A stretch of 45,793 bases of DNA, taken from contig UQMR01000011.1 of assembly GCA_900542255.1 (NCBI GenBank), positions 1 to 45,793 on the forward strand. The letters run 5' to 3'. Source of the stretch: an uncultured Porphyromonadaceae bacterium (lineage in GTDB: Bacteria; Bacteroidota; Bacteroidia; Bacteroidales; Barnesiellaceae_A). Made by a program: the position numbers and the translations under genes. This document shows positions 1-8,717 of the stretch, piece after piece (within the stretch, counting starts at the first letter, position 1; every line of letters begins with the position of its first letter). The notes beneath the pieces were generated by a model, which did not search any database, was not told the origin of the DNA, and saw only the letters and a program-made list of their open reading frames with translations.

Positions 1-1
1 G

Positions 2-637
2 GGCAGTTATGGCGACACGGCGCAACAGGGTATCGATGTATCGCACCATCAGGGATATATCGATTGGAAAGCGGTCGCATCTGAGGGCACGGTGAAATTT
101 GCCTACATAAAGGCTACCGAAGGGGCTACTCACCAGGATACGCGCTACGACTATAACATTGCCGCGGCACGCGAAAACGGCATAAAGGTGGGAAGCTACC
201 ACTACTTTCATCCCGATGTACCGGTAAAGGAACAGGCCGAAAATTTTCTGCATATAACATGCGCCTACCCGCAAGACCTCGTTCCGGCCATAGACATAGA
301 AGAGTGCGGTGGCATGTCGCCCCAACAGATATGCGACAGCATCGCATATTTTGCCTCACTTTTGCAAGAGCAGTGGCATGCCCTACCGCTCATATACACG
401 CACCAGAAATTCTACAACAGATATCTGCAAAACAGTTTCAACGAGTACCCCTTATGGATAGCCCGCTACGGCTTCTTCCTTATAAAGCCCCGGCCACAAC
501 TCGAAGACGACCGCACACCCGATGTATGGCAATATAGCAATCGCGGGAAAGTGGATGGTATAAAGGGCCGCGTTGACCTGAATGCCCTGCGCGGGACGAT
601 TAAACTAAACGACTTGGAACTGGTCAAACAGATATAA
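2..637 (+). CDS. GH25 family lysozyme, 5' end outside window
   Basis: This is the C-terminal 211 residues of a glycoside hydrolase family 25 muramidase, which cleaves the MurNAc-GlcNAc bond of peptidoglycan. The reading frame is open to the left edge, so the gene is partial; the GTG at 92 is internal. Just inside the window the frame reads GIDVSHHQGYIDW, the family's first beta strand with its conserved Asp. The second acidic site is AIDIEE, which corresponds to the DxE catalytic motif. YIKATEG, YHYFHP and DVWQYS are further family signatures. The signal peptide, if any, lies upstream. It is followed after 18 nt by a small secreted protein gene on the same strand, probably in one transcript. 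The family call is firm; whether the enzyme acts on self or foreign cell walls cannot be told. Confidence 0.93.
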   Translation, partial: GSYGDTAQQGIDVSHHQGYIDWKAVASEGTVKFAYIKATEGATHQDTRYDYNIAAARENGIKVGSYHYFHPDVPVKEQAENFLHITCAYPQDLVPAIDIEECGGMSPQQICDSIAYFASLLQEQWHALPLIYTHQKFYNRYLQNSFNEYPLWIARYGFFLIKPRPQLEDDRTPDVWQYSNRGKVDGIKGRVDLNALRGTIKLNDLELVKQI

Positions 638-655
638 CTGTAATAAGAAGAGAAT

Positions 656-1030
656 ATGAAAAAGTATCTCATCATGCTGCTACTTGTTGTCGGATACCTG
701 TCGCCGGCAGCAGCAGCCAAAGGGTATGACATCGTGGGGGTATATCACGATGCCGAAACAACAATTTCACCGAAAAACAGGGTCATAACCGACGACGGCC
801 GGATAAGTAAGGTCACCATGGAACTGATACCGGCCTTCATACGCGAACGGACGTATGAGGTATCGGCCGTACGGATAGCCGAGAATGTATATAAAATAGA
901 GAGCAGCGACTTTCACCTTCCTCTCTACATAGAATTACGCTCATGCAAGAAGAAGGGCGAGCCTATGCAGGCTCAGATGACCATTGATAATATGAAAGGC
1001 GACGTAAAAGGTACTCTTACATTCAAATAG
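656..1030 (+). CDS. small secreted protein of unknown function
   Basis: A 124-residue protein that I do not recognise. It opens with a clear Sec signal peptide (MKK, a hydrophobic run of Leu/Val, then AAAA around residues 18-21), so the mature part of about 100 residues should be periplasmic or outer-membrane associated. There is no lipobox cysteine. The mature part looks like a small beta-rich domain, with alternating hydrophobic residues and a Gly-rich end resembling lipocalin-like or DUF-type Bacteroidota proteins that assess metabolic lipids or sugars; this is only an impression. The gene starts 18 nt after the GH25 lysozyme gene and ends just before a bidirectional terminator, so the two are probably co-transcribed. 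Confidence 0.75.
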   Translation: MKKYLIMLLLVVGYLSPAAAAKGYDIVGVYHDAETTISPKNRVITDDGRISKVTMELIPAFIRERTYEVSAVRIAENVYKIESSDFHLPLYIELRSCKKKGEPMQAQMTIDNMKGDVKGTLTFK

Positions 1031-1051
1031 CCGCCCTACGCTCAATACCAT

Positions 1052-1094
1052 AAACAGCAGAGCCCTGCCAACGATTGGCAGGGCTCTGCTGTTT
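1052..1094. terminator. bidirectional terminator between convergent genes
   Basis: A perfect 19-bp inverted repeat (1052-1070 and 1076-1094) with a 5-nt loop (acgat). The arm ends in TTTT on the plus strand and in TTT on the minus strand. It sits between the plus-strand secreted protein gene and the minus-strand polysaccharide locus, and can end transcription from both sides. Confidence 0.9.
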
Positions 1095-1112
1095 TGCAAC
1101 AAATGCTACCGC

Positions 1113-2099
1113 TTATTTGCCTGCATGCAGGTGGAAATAGCGGCGCATAAACCCTATATACACCACGCACAACACGGCGAGCACGGCAAAGAAATAGAAG
1201 GGACGATATGCCTCGGGGGTAGCAAAGAGGCCTACGGCTATGAGAGCCTGCACTGCCATATAAAGGGCGCTGACGGCTACATGCGGCCAATGCAGCTCGT
1301 TGGCAAGGAGCTGGTAGAGGTGCTTGCGATGCGGCAACCCTATATTCTCATGCAGCATAAGGCGGTGCACGATGGTGAGCACGCTGTCGACACCATATAC
1401 CAACAGCAGGGCAAGGTAGGTAAAATCGTGCGTGGCAAGGATGAGCAACCCCAGAAAATAGACCAATATAAATGCTATGCCTACCGACCCTACATCACCG
1501 GCAAAACAACGTGCGCGGGGGCGGAAATTATAGAAACAAAAAATGGCTACCGAAATCGTAACGGTATGCAACAGCTCTTCGGGCACAACAGGGTGTGGCA
1601 GCACATAACAGTTGGCATAGGCGATAGCTACAAGAATGACAAAGCTATATCCGCCCGTAATACCGTTGATGCCATCCATGAAATTGTAGGCATTGATAGT
1701 ACCCATGCAGAAGAAGAGGGCTATCACGATATACCACCACGGCTCACCCCCAAACAGATGCCACTGTGCAAAGAGTAGCAACATAGCCGCAAGATGCACC
1801 ACCAAGCGCGGCAACTGCCGGACTCCCCGCACATCGTCCCAAAAACTGATAGCACTTATAAGCGTCAGCCCGGCAAAAAAGCAACCGTAGTCGCTCCATT
1901 GTGTGGGGTGGAAGAGAAACGACAGCAACACGCCTACCCAAAAGATAATACCGCCACCCCGCAAAGTAATGCGGGTGTGCGAACTGCGTTCATTGGGCCG
2001 GTCTATGATATTACACTTGTCGGCAATACGGAAATATATCTCTTCGGCGGCAAAAAGCAACATGCCCAGGAGAGGATAATACCAAGAAATAGGTTGCAT
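1113..2099 (-). CDS. WecA/MraY-like polyprenyl-phosphate sugar-1-phosphate transferase
   Basis: A 328-residue polytopic membrane protein of glycosyltransferase family 4 in the Pfam sense (MraY/WecA/WbpL). Such enzymes move a HexNAc-1-phosphate from a UDP-sugar to undecaprenyl phosphate and so start repeat-unit synthesis on the inner face of the cytoplasmic membrane. Visible signatures are DRPNERSSHTR followed by a GGG turn near residues 33-50, the FMDGINGI motif, AGDVGSVG, and a His-rich cytoplasmic loop (GLPHRKHLY) that contacts the nucleotide-sugar acetamido group. About ten hydrophobic segments are present. It is the last gene of the minus-strand polysaccharide locus. The upstream epimerase/reductase (5920-6885) may make its substrate, as WbpV and WbpL do for QuiNAc. 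The exact sugar is not known. Confidence 0.88.
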   Translation of the reverse strand: MQPISWYYPLLGMLLFAAEEIYFRIADKCNIIDRPNERSSHTRITLRGGGIIFWVGVLLSFLFHPTQWSDYGCFFAGLTLISAISFWDDVRGVRQLPRLVVHLAAMLLLFAQWHLFGGEPWWYIVIALFFCMGTINAYNFMDGINGITGGYSFVILVAIAYANCYVLPHPVVPEELLHTVTISVAIFCFYNFRPRARCFAGDVGSVGIAFILVYFLGLLILATHDFTYLALLLVYGVDSVLTIVHRLMLHENIGLPHRKHLYQLLANELHWPHVAVSALYMAVQALIAVGLFATPEAYRPFYFFAVLAVLCVVYIGFMRRYFHLHAGK

Positions 2100-2230
2100 A
2101 ATCTTACGGCTTTAATTGATAGAGAGACTCTCCCTGTCTATCACAATTTATTGAAGTATAATCGGCTGGAAGTTGTCAATATAACAGATACACACAATAT
2201 GCGTCCACAGCGTGCGGTAATCGGGGGAAA

Positions 2231-2881
2231 CTACTCAGGGGCTGCAACAAACGGCGTTATAGCCCGAGGGGAACACAGATATGCCTCCTGCGCATATCGC
2301 AACAACGGATAGTCTCCGCGGCTGTTGCCGTAGGCCACAAGGCGGAAACGCTCGCGGGGATACACCGCTTCAACTCGCCGACGCTTCTCCTCGCCGTTGC
2401 AATTAGCCCCCTCGAAAAGGCCGGTAAAGCGATGTTTGCCACCAGTATCCGTTACAGCCATACGGGTAGCTATGACGACCGATATACCATGGCGCGAAGC
2501 CCACGGCTCTATCCATACCGATGGACTCGCACTCGCTATCGCCACCTGATGCCCGGCCTCCTGATGAGTGCGTAATGCTTGCATCACACGACGATTGAGA
2601 CAGCCATCGACAACCGCTGCAAAGTCTTGCGCCGTAACCTGCATATCGTCGCATGCGATGCCGCTGAAACAGGGCGACAGGAGGGCTTCTTTTACAGACG
2701 ACAGGTCGGCCGTTTTTCCGCCCAACCTATCTATACCATATTGCCACAAGGCCGGTAACCGGCGCAGCATGGCCATGGCAAACGCCCCCCTACCCTTGAC
2801 GAAATCGACAAACAGCGGCAAGGTGTCGCGGGTGGTCAGGGTACCGTCGAAATCGAAAACAGCTACCGTAGCTTTATCCAT
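2231..2881 (-). CDS. HAD-IB family phosphatase
   Basis: A 216-residue haloacid-dehalogenase phosphatase of the SerB-like IB group. Motif I is DFDGT (nucleophile Asp10, acid Asp12), motif II is the Ser in IASASPS, motif III a Lys in EEKRR, and motif IV is the GNSRGDYPLL segment with the Mg-binding Asp. I place the start at the ATG at 2881, which overlaps the end of the upstream prenyltransferase gene by 8 nt; the alternative TTG at 2896 would add five residues inside that gene. The pairing with a UbiA-type phosphoribosyl-lipid synthase suggests it removes the 5-phosphate from polyprenyl-phosphoryl-5-phosphoribose. In some bacteria such HAD and UbiA domains are fused. That role is inferred from context. 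Confidence 0.85.
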   Translation of the reverse strand: MDKATVAVFDFDGTLTTRDTLPLFVDFVKGRGAFAMAMLRRLPALWQYGIDRLGGKTADLSSVKEALLSPCFSGIACDDMQVTAQDFAAVVDGCLNRRVMQALRTHQEAGHQVAIASASPSVWIEPWASRHGISVVIATRMAVTDTGGKHRFTGLFEGANCNGEEKRRRVEAVYPRERFRLVAYGNSRGDYPLLRYAQEAYLCSPRAITPFVAAPE

Positions 2882-3749
2882 ATATGATGATGGCAAACGA
2901 CAGGAACCAAAGCAGGATGCAAAGTTGCAGGAAACGGTCGCGCAACAATATACGGGTAGGACTCCAACTCTTCTCCTCGACCAATGTGAGTTGCAGATAG
3001 CGCAAGATACCCGCCAATACGAAAATAGTGGTCATATATACATAGCGGCAACCCAGCCGCTGCATAATCTGCTCATCGACGGTATACATAATATAGCACA
3101 CCAACGTCACAGCCGCCACAAGGGTAAGGGTAGAATTGAGAAACTCGCGGTTGTAGAATGCTACGTTGCTGCGCAACGCCTCGCGCGTCTGCTCATAATG
3201 CAACACATCGTCGCGACGTTTGGCAAGCGCCAGGAAGAGTGCCAGCAAAAAGGTCATAAGCACAATCCAATGCGAAGGGGTTATGCTGGCGGCCTCGGCA
3301 CCGGCCATAATGCGCAGTACAAAACCGGCTGCAACAATCATGACATCGAGCAATGAGATGCGCTTCAACCCGAAGCAATATGCTACATTGAGCACATAAT
3401 ATGCCACAACGATATACAATGCACCGCGGCTGTCGGGAGGCAGGCACCAGCCTATCAGCAATGCCGACAGCAACAAAGCCACATGCAATGCAACCGCCGT
3501 ACGCGGCGATACCAACCCCGCAGCGATGGGGCGGCGACACTTCTCGGGATGCTGCCTGTCGTAGGCAACATCCCGCAGGTCGTTGAGTATGTATATACTG
3601 CTGCTGATGAGGCAAAACATCACAAACGCCACACAACAAGGCCACACCCTGTCGGGTTGCAGAAGGGTATGACCGAAAAAGAGGGGCAGGAACAGGAAAA
3701 GGTTCTTGACCCACTGTGCGGGACGCAATAATGAGATATATGCCTTCAT
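2874..3749 (-). CDS. UbiA-family prenyltransferase, DPPR synthase-like
   Basis: A 291-residue integral membrane protein of the UbiA superfamily. The first Asp-rich motif NDLRDVAYD (residues 56-64) matches NDxxDxxxD exactly. The second region has LLDVMIVAAGFVLR, which is characteristic of the decaprenyl-phosphate 5-phosphoribosyltransferase branch (Rv3806c type) and not of quinone prenyltransferases. The predicted reaction transfers 5-phosphoribose from PRPP to polyprenyl phosphate, giving a lipid-linked pentofuranose donor. The start is the ATG at 3749 (MKAYISLLRP); the longer TTG start at 3779 would run into fcl. The HAD phosphatase gene overlaps its 3' end by 8 nt, so the two are translationally coupled. 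The subfamily call is strong; the lipid and final sugar are inferred. Confidence 0.85.
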   Translation of the reverse strand: MKAYISLLRPAQWVKNLFLFLPLFFGHTLLQPDRVWPCCVAFVMFCLISSSIYILNDLRDVAYDRQHPEKCRRPIAAGLVSPRTAVALHVALLLSALLIGWCLPPDSRGALYIVVAYYVLNVAYCFGLKRISLLDVMIVAAGFVLRIMAGAEAASITPSHWIVLMTFLLALFLALAKRRDDVLHYEQTREALRSNVAFYNREFLNSTLTLVAAVTLVCYIMYTVDEQIMQRLGCRYVYMTTIFVLAGILRYLQLTLVEEKSWSPTRILLRDRFLQLCILLWFLSFAIIIYG

Positions 3750-3754
3750 CACTT

Positions 3755-4834
3755 TTACAATTCGCCTTGGAGATACCAATGATAGAGTCTTTCTACGCCT
3801 TCCTCTATCTCTATGCGATGATGCCAGCCCAAGTTATGCAGTTTCGTCACATCGGTGAGCTTGCGCATGGTTCCATCGGGTTTCGTAGCGTCGAAACGGA
3901 GCTCGCCGGTATATCCCACCGTCTTCACAATCAACTCGGCAACAGCGCGGATTGAAATCTCCTTGCCTGTGCCTACATTGATATGGCAGTTGCGTATATC
4001 CTTCTCTCCGGGTGCATAGGTATCGACAAAATCGACATGCTCCAATACATAGACCGAAGCATCGGCCATCTCTTCACTCCAAAGGAACTCCCGCAGCGGC
4101 GTACCCGTACCCCACAGCGTAACGGCCTCGGCCGTGATACCATAGCGTCCGAGGATGGCTGCTATATCGCTCTCGGAAGCCTTTCCGTCTACATGCTCTA
4201 CCGGACGGATATCGAGGTCGCGCCGCACGGCATCCCAATCGCCGGTATGCAGAAGATGTGCCAGATGGATTTTGCGTATCATGGCAGGGAGCACATGGCT
4301 GTTTTCGAGATGGAAATTATCGTGCGGGCCATAGAGATTGGTGGGCATAACGGCGATATAGTTGGTACCGTATTGAAGATTGAAACTTTCGCACATCTTC
4401 AACCCTGCAATCTTGGCAATGGCATAGGGCTCGTTGGTATATTCGAGCGGCGATGTAAGCAAGACCTCCTCCTTCATGGGCTGAGGTGCCTCGCGCGGAT
4501 AGATGCAGGTACTGCCGAGGAACAACAGCTTCTTCACGCCATGACGGAAACTCTCGCCTATGACATTCTGCTGGATTTGGAGGTTCTGGTAGATAAAATC
4601 GGCCCGATAACGGCTGTTGGCCATGATACCGCCCACATGCGCCGCAGCAAGCACTACGTATTGCGGCTGCTCCTCGTCGAAGAAACGACGCACGGCCACA
4701 CCGTCGAGCAAATCGAGTTCCTTGTGGGTACGCCCTACCAAATTGGTGTACCCTTTGCTCGCGAGGTTGTTCCAAATAGCCGAGCCTACCAAACCGCGAT
4801 GGCCGGCAACATATATTTTGGCATCCTTCTCCAT
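3755..4834 (-). CDS. fcl: GDP-L-fucose synthase
   Basis: A 359-residue short-chain dehydrogenase/epimerase (WcaG/Fcl) that turns GDP-4-keto-6-deoxy-D-mannose into GDP-L-fucose by 3,5-epimerisation and NADPH-dependent reduction. Visible features are the Rossmann start VAGHRGLVGSAI, AAAHVGGI, the catalytic Ser in GSTCIYPR, and the YAIAKIAG motif with catalytic Tyr and Lys. Further on come NLYGPHDNF and VNVGTG. Its start lies 1 nt after the end of gmd, which makes its substrate. Together with manC in the same operon this completes the route from mannose-1-phosphate to GDP-fucose. The product can feed the polysaccharide made here and also protein O-glycosylation, which is common in Bacteroidales. 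Confidence 0.96.
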   Translation of the reverse strand: MEKDAKIYVAGHRGLVGSAIWNNLASKGYTNLVGRTHKELDLLDGVAVRRFFDEEQPQYVVLAAAHVGGIMANSRYRADFIYQNLQIQQNVIGESFRHGVKKLLFLGSTCIYPREAPQPMKEEVLLTSPLEYTNEPYAIAKIAGLKMCESFNLQYGTNYIAVMPTNLYGPHDNFHLENSHVLPAMIRKIHLAHLLHTGDWDAVRRDLDIRPVEHVDGKASESDIAAILGRYGITAEAVTLWGTGTPLREFLWSEEMADASVYVLEHVDFVDTYAPGEKDIRNCHINVGTGKEISIRAVAELIVKTVGYTGELRFDATKPDGTMRKLTDVTKLHNLGWHHRIEIEEGVERLYHWYLQGEL

Positions 4835-4835
4835 A

Positions 4836-5909
4836 TCAGAGTTGCGATTTAAGATGCAATTTCTTTACAAAGTGCATGTCATGCTCTACCATGATGCGCA
4901 CCAATTCTTGGAACGAGGTCTTGCGGGGATTCCATCCCAGGAGCTTTTTGGCTTTGGTGGGGTCGCCCAAGAGTTGCTCTACCTCGGCCGGGCGGAAGTA
5001 TTTGGGGTCTACCTCTACCAGTACCTTGCCGGTAGCTACATCGATACCCTTCTCGTCGACACCTTTTCCTTCCCAACGGAGTTCTATGCCTACCTCCTTG
5101 AATGCCAGCGTACAGAACTCGCGAACCGTGTGGTACTCGCCGGTAGCGATAACGAAATCTTCGGGCGTCTCATGTTGCAGGATAAGCCACATGCACTCGA
5201 CATAGTCTTTGGCATAGCCCCAGTCGCGCAACGAATCGAGATTTCCCAAATAGAGCTTGTCTTGGAATCCTTGCACGATGCGCGCCGCTGCCAGTGTGAT
5301 TTTACGGGTCACGAAGTTCTCACCGCGACGCTCGCTTTCGTGATTGAACAATATACCGTTAACAGCATACATGCCGTATGACTCGCGATAGTTTTTGGTA
5401 ATCCAGAATCCGTATTGCTTGGCAACGCCGTAGGGCGAACGGGGGTAGAAAGGCGTAGTCTCTTTCTGCGGTATCTCCTGCACCTTGCCGAAGAGCTCGC
5501 TGGTCGAGGCCTGATAGATGCGGCACTTCTTTTCGAGCCCGAGGATACGCACGGCTTCGAGCAGACGGAGCGTACCTACGGCATCGGCCTCGGCTGTGTA
5601 TTCGGGCACATCGAAGCTCACCTTCACATGGCTCTGTGCCGCAAGGTTATATATCTCGTCGGGCTGAATCATCTGTATAATGCGTATCAGCGACGAAGAG
5701 TCGGTCATATCGGCATAGTGAAGATTAACCAAGGGTTTGTTCTTCATATCGCGCACCCACTCATCGAGATAGAGATGCTCGATACGTCCTGTATTGAACG
5801 ATGAACTGCGACGTAAAGTGCCATGCACTTCATATCCTTTTTCCAACAAAAATTCGGCCAAAAATGAACCGTCCTGACCGGTAATACCGGTAATAAGTGC
5901 TTTCTTCAT
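4836..5909 (-). CDS. gmd: GDP-mannose 4,6-dehydratase
   Basis: A 357-residue extended SDR enzyme that converts GDP-D-mannose to GDP-4-keto-6-deoxy-D-mannose. It opens with [19 protein letters not shown], the hallmark Gmd NADP-binding loop, then [38 protein letters not shown] and [10 protein letters not shown] with the catalytic Tyr/Lys. [16 protein letters not shown] and [10 protein letters not shown] are also diagnostic. The length is normal for the family. It lies between an epimerase/reductase gene (10-nt gap upstream) and fcl (1-nt gap downstream), so it forms one transcript with the GDP-fucose synthase. No oddities seen. Confidence 0.97.
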   Translation of the reverse strand: MKKALITGITGQDGSFLAEFLLEKGYEVHGTLRRSSSFNTGRIEHLYLDEWVRDMKNKPLVNLHYADMTDSSSLIRIIQMIQPDEIYNLAAQSHVKVSFDVPEYTAEADAVGTLRLLEAVRILGLEKKCRIYQASTSELFGKVQEIPQKETTPFYPRSPYGVAKQYGFWITKNYRESYGMYAVNGILFNHESERRGENFVTRKITLAAARIVQGFQDKLYLGNLDSLRDWGYAKDYVECMWLILQHETPEDFVIATGEYHTVREFCTLAFKEVGIELRWEGKGVDEKGIDVATGKVLVEVDPKYFRPAEVEQLLGDPTKAKKLLGWNPRKTSFQELVRIMVEHDMHFVKKLHLKSQL

Positions 5910-5919
5910 TTTATATCGG

Positions 5920-6885
5920 TTATTTATTATTTACGAAACTTTCTATGGTAATCCGCAAGCCATCGGCTGCACGCACAGGCATGGTATCGATGGAAAGGGC
6001 TTGTTTTATTTTATGGTTGCTCACCACATAATTTTCGGTGAGCTTCTGCAACCGTTCGGGATTAAGCGGCAGATGCAATGCTCCGCCTATGCGAGCCAAA
6101 CCCGTCATCACACCTTTACCGATATGCAACAATCGGGTTTTCTTACCCAATACATTACAAATAACAGCAATCAGTTCGTTGGTAGAGAGGCTCTCGTCAT
6201 CGCCCATATTATATACTCCGCCGGGAGCCGTACCTTCGATAAGCCGCCCTATAACATAACAAAGATTATCGACACTCGTAAAAGTACGTCGATTGTCGAA
6301 AGCTGCCAAAGGCCACGGCATTCCGGTACGCACTACGTTGTATAGCAAATTGAGGTTGCCTTTGTTACCCGGGCCGTGTATCATGCAGGGGCGTAATATA
6401 TAGACTCTCTTCCCACCGGGCAGGGTATATACGCCATCGGTAATAGTTGCATGCGAACGAATATATTCCTCGGCTGCGAGCTTACTTTCTCCATAAGGTC
6501 CTTTGGGTGAAGGGACGACCTCTTCTGTAAGAATGGTATCGCCCACCGTATCGGCTGCGGCCTTGACGGAGGAGAAAAATATGAATACGCGGGCCTGCGA
6601 AGCGAGGAAGTAATCGAAAATCTTCTTCGTCAGCCCGGTATTGATGTCAAAGTATGTTTGGGCCGCTGCTTCGTTCTTGGTATCGTGTGCCTTGCCGGCC
6701 AGATGCACGATGGCATCGACAGGCGGAATAGCAGCTCGGTCGAGGTCGTTCCACGAATAGGTCGCAACAACACCTTCCTTATTTGGCGCCACTATATCGA
6801 GGCCGTATATAGTATGCGTTGCGGCATGGGTGCGTACCAGATTGCTCCCCACAAAACCGTGTATGCCCGTTATAAGCAGATTCAT
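5920..6885 (-). CDS. NAD-dependent epimerase/reductase, nucleotide-sugar type
   Basis: A 321-residue extended SDR protein. It has the Rossmann start [14 protein letters not shown], an HLAGKAHD segment, the catalytic Ser region FFSSVKAAA, and [11 protein letters not shown] with the catalytic Tyr and Lys. The [14 protein letters not shown] segment is typical of the group containing WbpV-like UDP-4-keto-6-deoxy-GlcNAc reductases and UDP-GlcNAc 4-epimerases. Genes of this kind commonly stand next to a WecA/WbpL-type transferase, as is the case here, and prepare its HexNAc-1-phosphate donor (GalNAc, FucNAc or QuiNAc). The start overlaps the end of the upstream GT2 gene by 4 nt (ATGA), showing coupling. 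The exact reaction is uncertain. Confidence 0.82.
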   Translation of the reverse strand: MNLLITGIHGFVGSNLVRTHAATHTIYGLDIVAPNKEGVVATYSWNDLDRAAIPPVDAIVHLAGKAHDTKNEAAAQTYFDINTGLTKKIFDYFLASQARVFIFFSSVKAAADTVGDTILTEEVVPSPKGPYGESKLAAEEYIRSHATITDGVYTLPGGKRVYILRPCMIHGPGNKGNLNLLYNVVRTGMPWPLAAFDNRRTFTSVDNLCYVIGRLIEGTAPGGVYNMGDDESLSTNELIAVICNVLGKKTRLLHIGKGVMTGLARIGGALHLPLNPERLQKLTENYVVSNHKIKQALSIDTMPVRAADGLRITIESFVNNK

Positions 6886-7649
6886 TTTTTATCGGGATTG
6901 AGATACTCGAATATCTTGACAAAATATTTCATCATGACCATCGGCATATTGGTATAAATGCCGTTTTCCCGGCAAGCCCGTACTATCTCGCGATTGAGCA
7001 CCCAGTTGCTGCGCCACGACGATGTGCTTGCCCCACCTGTACGCATCTTTATGAAATCGTACGCCAAGTATCGGGTATGTAATTGATATGTATAGAGGAA
7101 ACGTATAAGCAACTCATAGTCGGCCGCAATGCGATAATCGGTACGATAATAACCATACTCGTCGAAGAAACGACGGTATGTAAAGAAGGTAGGATGCGCC
7201 GGCATCCATCCATAGCGGAACTTACGAGGGGTAAATCCGCTCGATGAGTAATAACGAATCGTACGGTTCAAATCGTCGGGACGTACAAAACGGACATCGC
7301 CATATACTGCCTGTACAGATGTGTCGGCAAAGCAGGCCGCCACACGCGAAATAACATCGTCGTGGTTATAGAAATCGTCACTATTGATAGTGCCCACCAC
7401 ATCGCCCGTTGCCATACGCAAGCCCTTGTTCATGGCATCGTATATTCCCTTGTCGGGCTCGCTTATCCATCGCATACGGCCGGCGAAACGAGGCGCATAT
7501 GCTTGCAAGATACGAATGGTATCGTCGGTAGATGCACCATCGACAACGATATACTCTATATCGCCGTAATCTTGCGCCAAAACGCTCTCTATGGTGTCGC
7601 GCAGCGTATGGGCGGCATTATATGTGGCTGTAACGATGCTTACTTTCAC
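6882..7649 (-). CDS. family 2 glycosyltransferase
   Basis: A 255-residue soluble GT-A glycosyltransferase. The N-terminal part carries VSIVTATYNAAHTLRDTIES, VDGASTDDT and the metal-binding NSDD around residue 90. W(I)SEPDKGIYDAMNKG is typical of the WcaA/PGL-like branch that adds sugars to lipid-linked oligosaccharides at the cytoplasmic membrane. The C-terminal Arg/Tyr-rich stretch may be an amphipathic membrane contact. The gene overlaps manC upstream and the epimerase gene downstream by 4 nt each (ATGA type), so the three are tightly coupled. The placement in the manC-gmd-fcl operon suggests it uses GDP-mannose or GDP-fucose; this is inference. Confidence 0.88.
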   Translation of the reverse strand: MKVSIVTATYNAAHTLRDTIESVLAQDYGDIEYIVVDGASTDDTIRILQAYAPRFAGRMRWISEPDKGIYDAMNKGLRMATGDVVGTINSDDFYNHDDVISRVAACFADTSVQAVYGDVRFVRPDDLNRTIRYYSSSGFTPRKFRYGWMPAHPTFFTYRRFFDEYGYYRTDYRIAADYELLIRFLYTYQLHTRYLAYDFIKMRTGGASTSSWRSNWVLNREIVRACRENGIYTNMPMVMMKYFVKIFEYLNPDKK

Positions 7650-8695
7650 TCGGCCGAAAACTCTTTTATACGTTGTTCTTCACTCAAACGGCATATCAGG
7701 ATGGTATCGTCTTTCTCGGCAACGATATAACCATCGAGACCTTGTATGATAACCTTACGCTCCTCGGGGACGTGTACCACACAATTTTTGCTATCGTACA
7801 TCTTCACATTGCCAACCATGGCATTTCCATTAGCATCGTGCGAAAGATGTGTGTGCAACGAACCCCATGTACCCAAGTCGCTCCAACCGAAATCGGCTGG
7901 CAAGACAAATATATCGGGCGATTTCTCCATGACGGCATAATCGATGGAAATATTCTCGCACTGCGGGAAGAGAGCCTTTACAGCTTCTCCCTCGTCGGGG
8001 GTATAGTATGAAGCTTGCAGCTTGTCGAATATAGCTGCGAGTGCCGGGCAGTAGCGGGTTATGGAATCGACAATGGTATTCACATTCCACACGAAGATAC
8101 CGGCGTTCCAAAAATAGTTGCCGGCTGCGATATATGACTTGGCTACTTCCAGGGTGGGTTTCTCCTTAAACTGACTGACCTTACATATATCTGCCCCGGG
8201 CAGCCGGTCGCCAGCGGCAATGTAACCGTAACCTGTCTCGGGACGATTGGGACGAATGCCTATCGTCACAATAGCATTGCTGTCGGCCGTAAAATCGAGT
8301 GCAGTAGAGATGATACGACGATACTCCTCGGTATCGAGTACCAACGCATCGCTGGGCGTAACCACAATATTGGCATCGGGGAAATGCTTGCGTATCTTCC
8401 ACGCAACGAAGGCAATACACGGCGCGGTATTGCGACGGCAGGGTTCGGCAAGTATATTGCAGGCGGGTACCTCGGGCAATTGTTCCTGTACCAACTGTAC
8501 GTATTGCTCGGAGGTGACCACCCATACATGGTCGGGAGGACACACACCACTGAAACGGTCGACGGTCAATTGCAACAAACTGCGACCGCATCCCATTACA
8601 TCGATAAATTGCTTGGGACGCTCGGGTGTGCTCATAGGCCAAAAACGGCTTCCAATGCCGCCGGCCATTATAACTACATGATTCCTGTTATTCAT
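7646..8695 (-). CDS. manC: mannose-1-phosphate guanylyltransferase
   Basis: A 349-residue nucleotidyltransferase that makes GDP-mannose from mannose-1-phosphate and GTP. The signature loop is MAGGIGSRFWPMSTPERPKQF, split as GGIGSRFWP and the PKQ lysine. EPCRRNTAPCIA, the PSDALV motif and FKEKPTLE follow, and the C-terminal region has DFGWSDLGTW. The start is the ATG at 8695; a longer frame from 8767 would begin upstream of a perfect promoter and lacks family similarity. The gene lacks the phosphomannose isomerase domain of bifunctional AlgA-type enzymes, so mannose-6-phosphate must come from elsewhere. It is the first gene of the distal operon that also carries gmd and fcl. Confidence 0.95.
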   Translation of the reverse strand: MNNRNHVVIMAGGIGSRFWPMSTPERPKQFIDVMGCGRSLLQLTVDRFSGVCPPDHVWVVTSEQYVQLVQEQLPEVPACNILAEPCRRNTAPCIAFVAWKIRKHFPDANIVVTPSDALVLDTEEYRRIISTALDFTADSNAIVTIGIRPNRPETGYGYIAAGDRLPGADICKVSQFKEKPTLEVAKSYIAAGNYFWNAGIFVWNVNTIVDSITRYCPALAAIFDKLQASYYTPDEGEAVKALFPQCENISIDYAVMEKSPDIFVLPADFGWSDLGTWGSLHTHLSHDANGNAMVGNVKMYDSKNCVVHVPEERKVIIQGLDGYIVAEKDDTILICRLSEEQRIKEFSAE

Positions 8696-8717
8696 GATAC
8701 TGTTGTTTTTATTCTTG

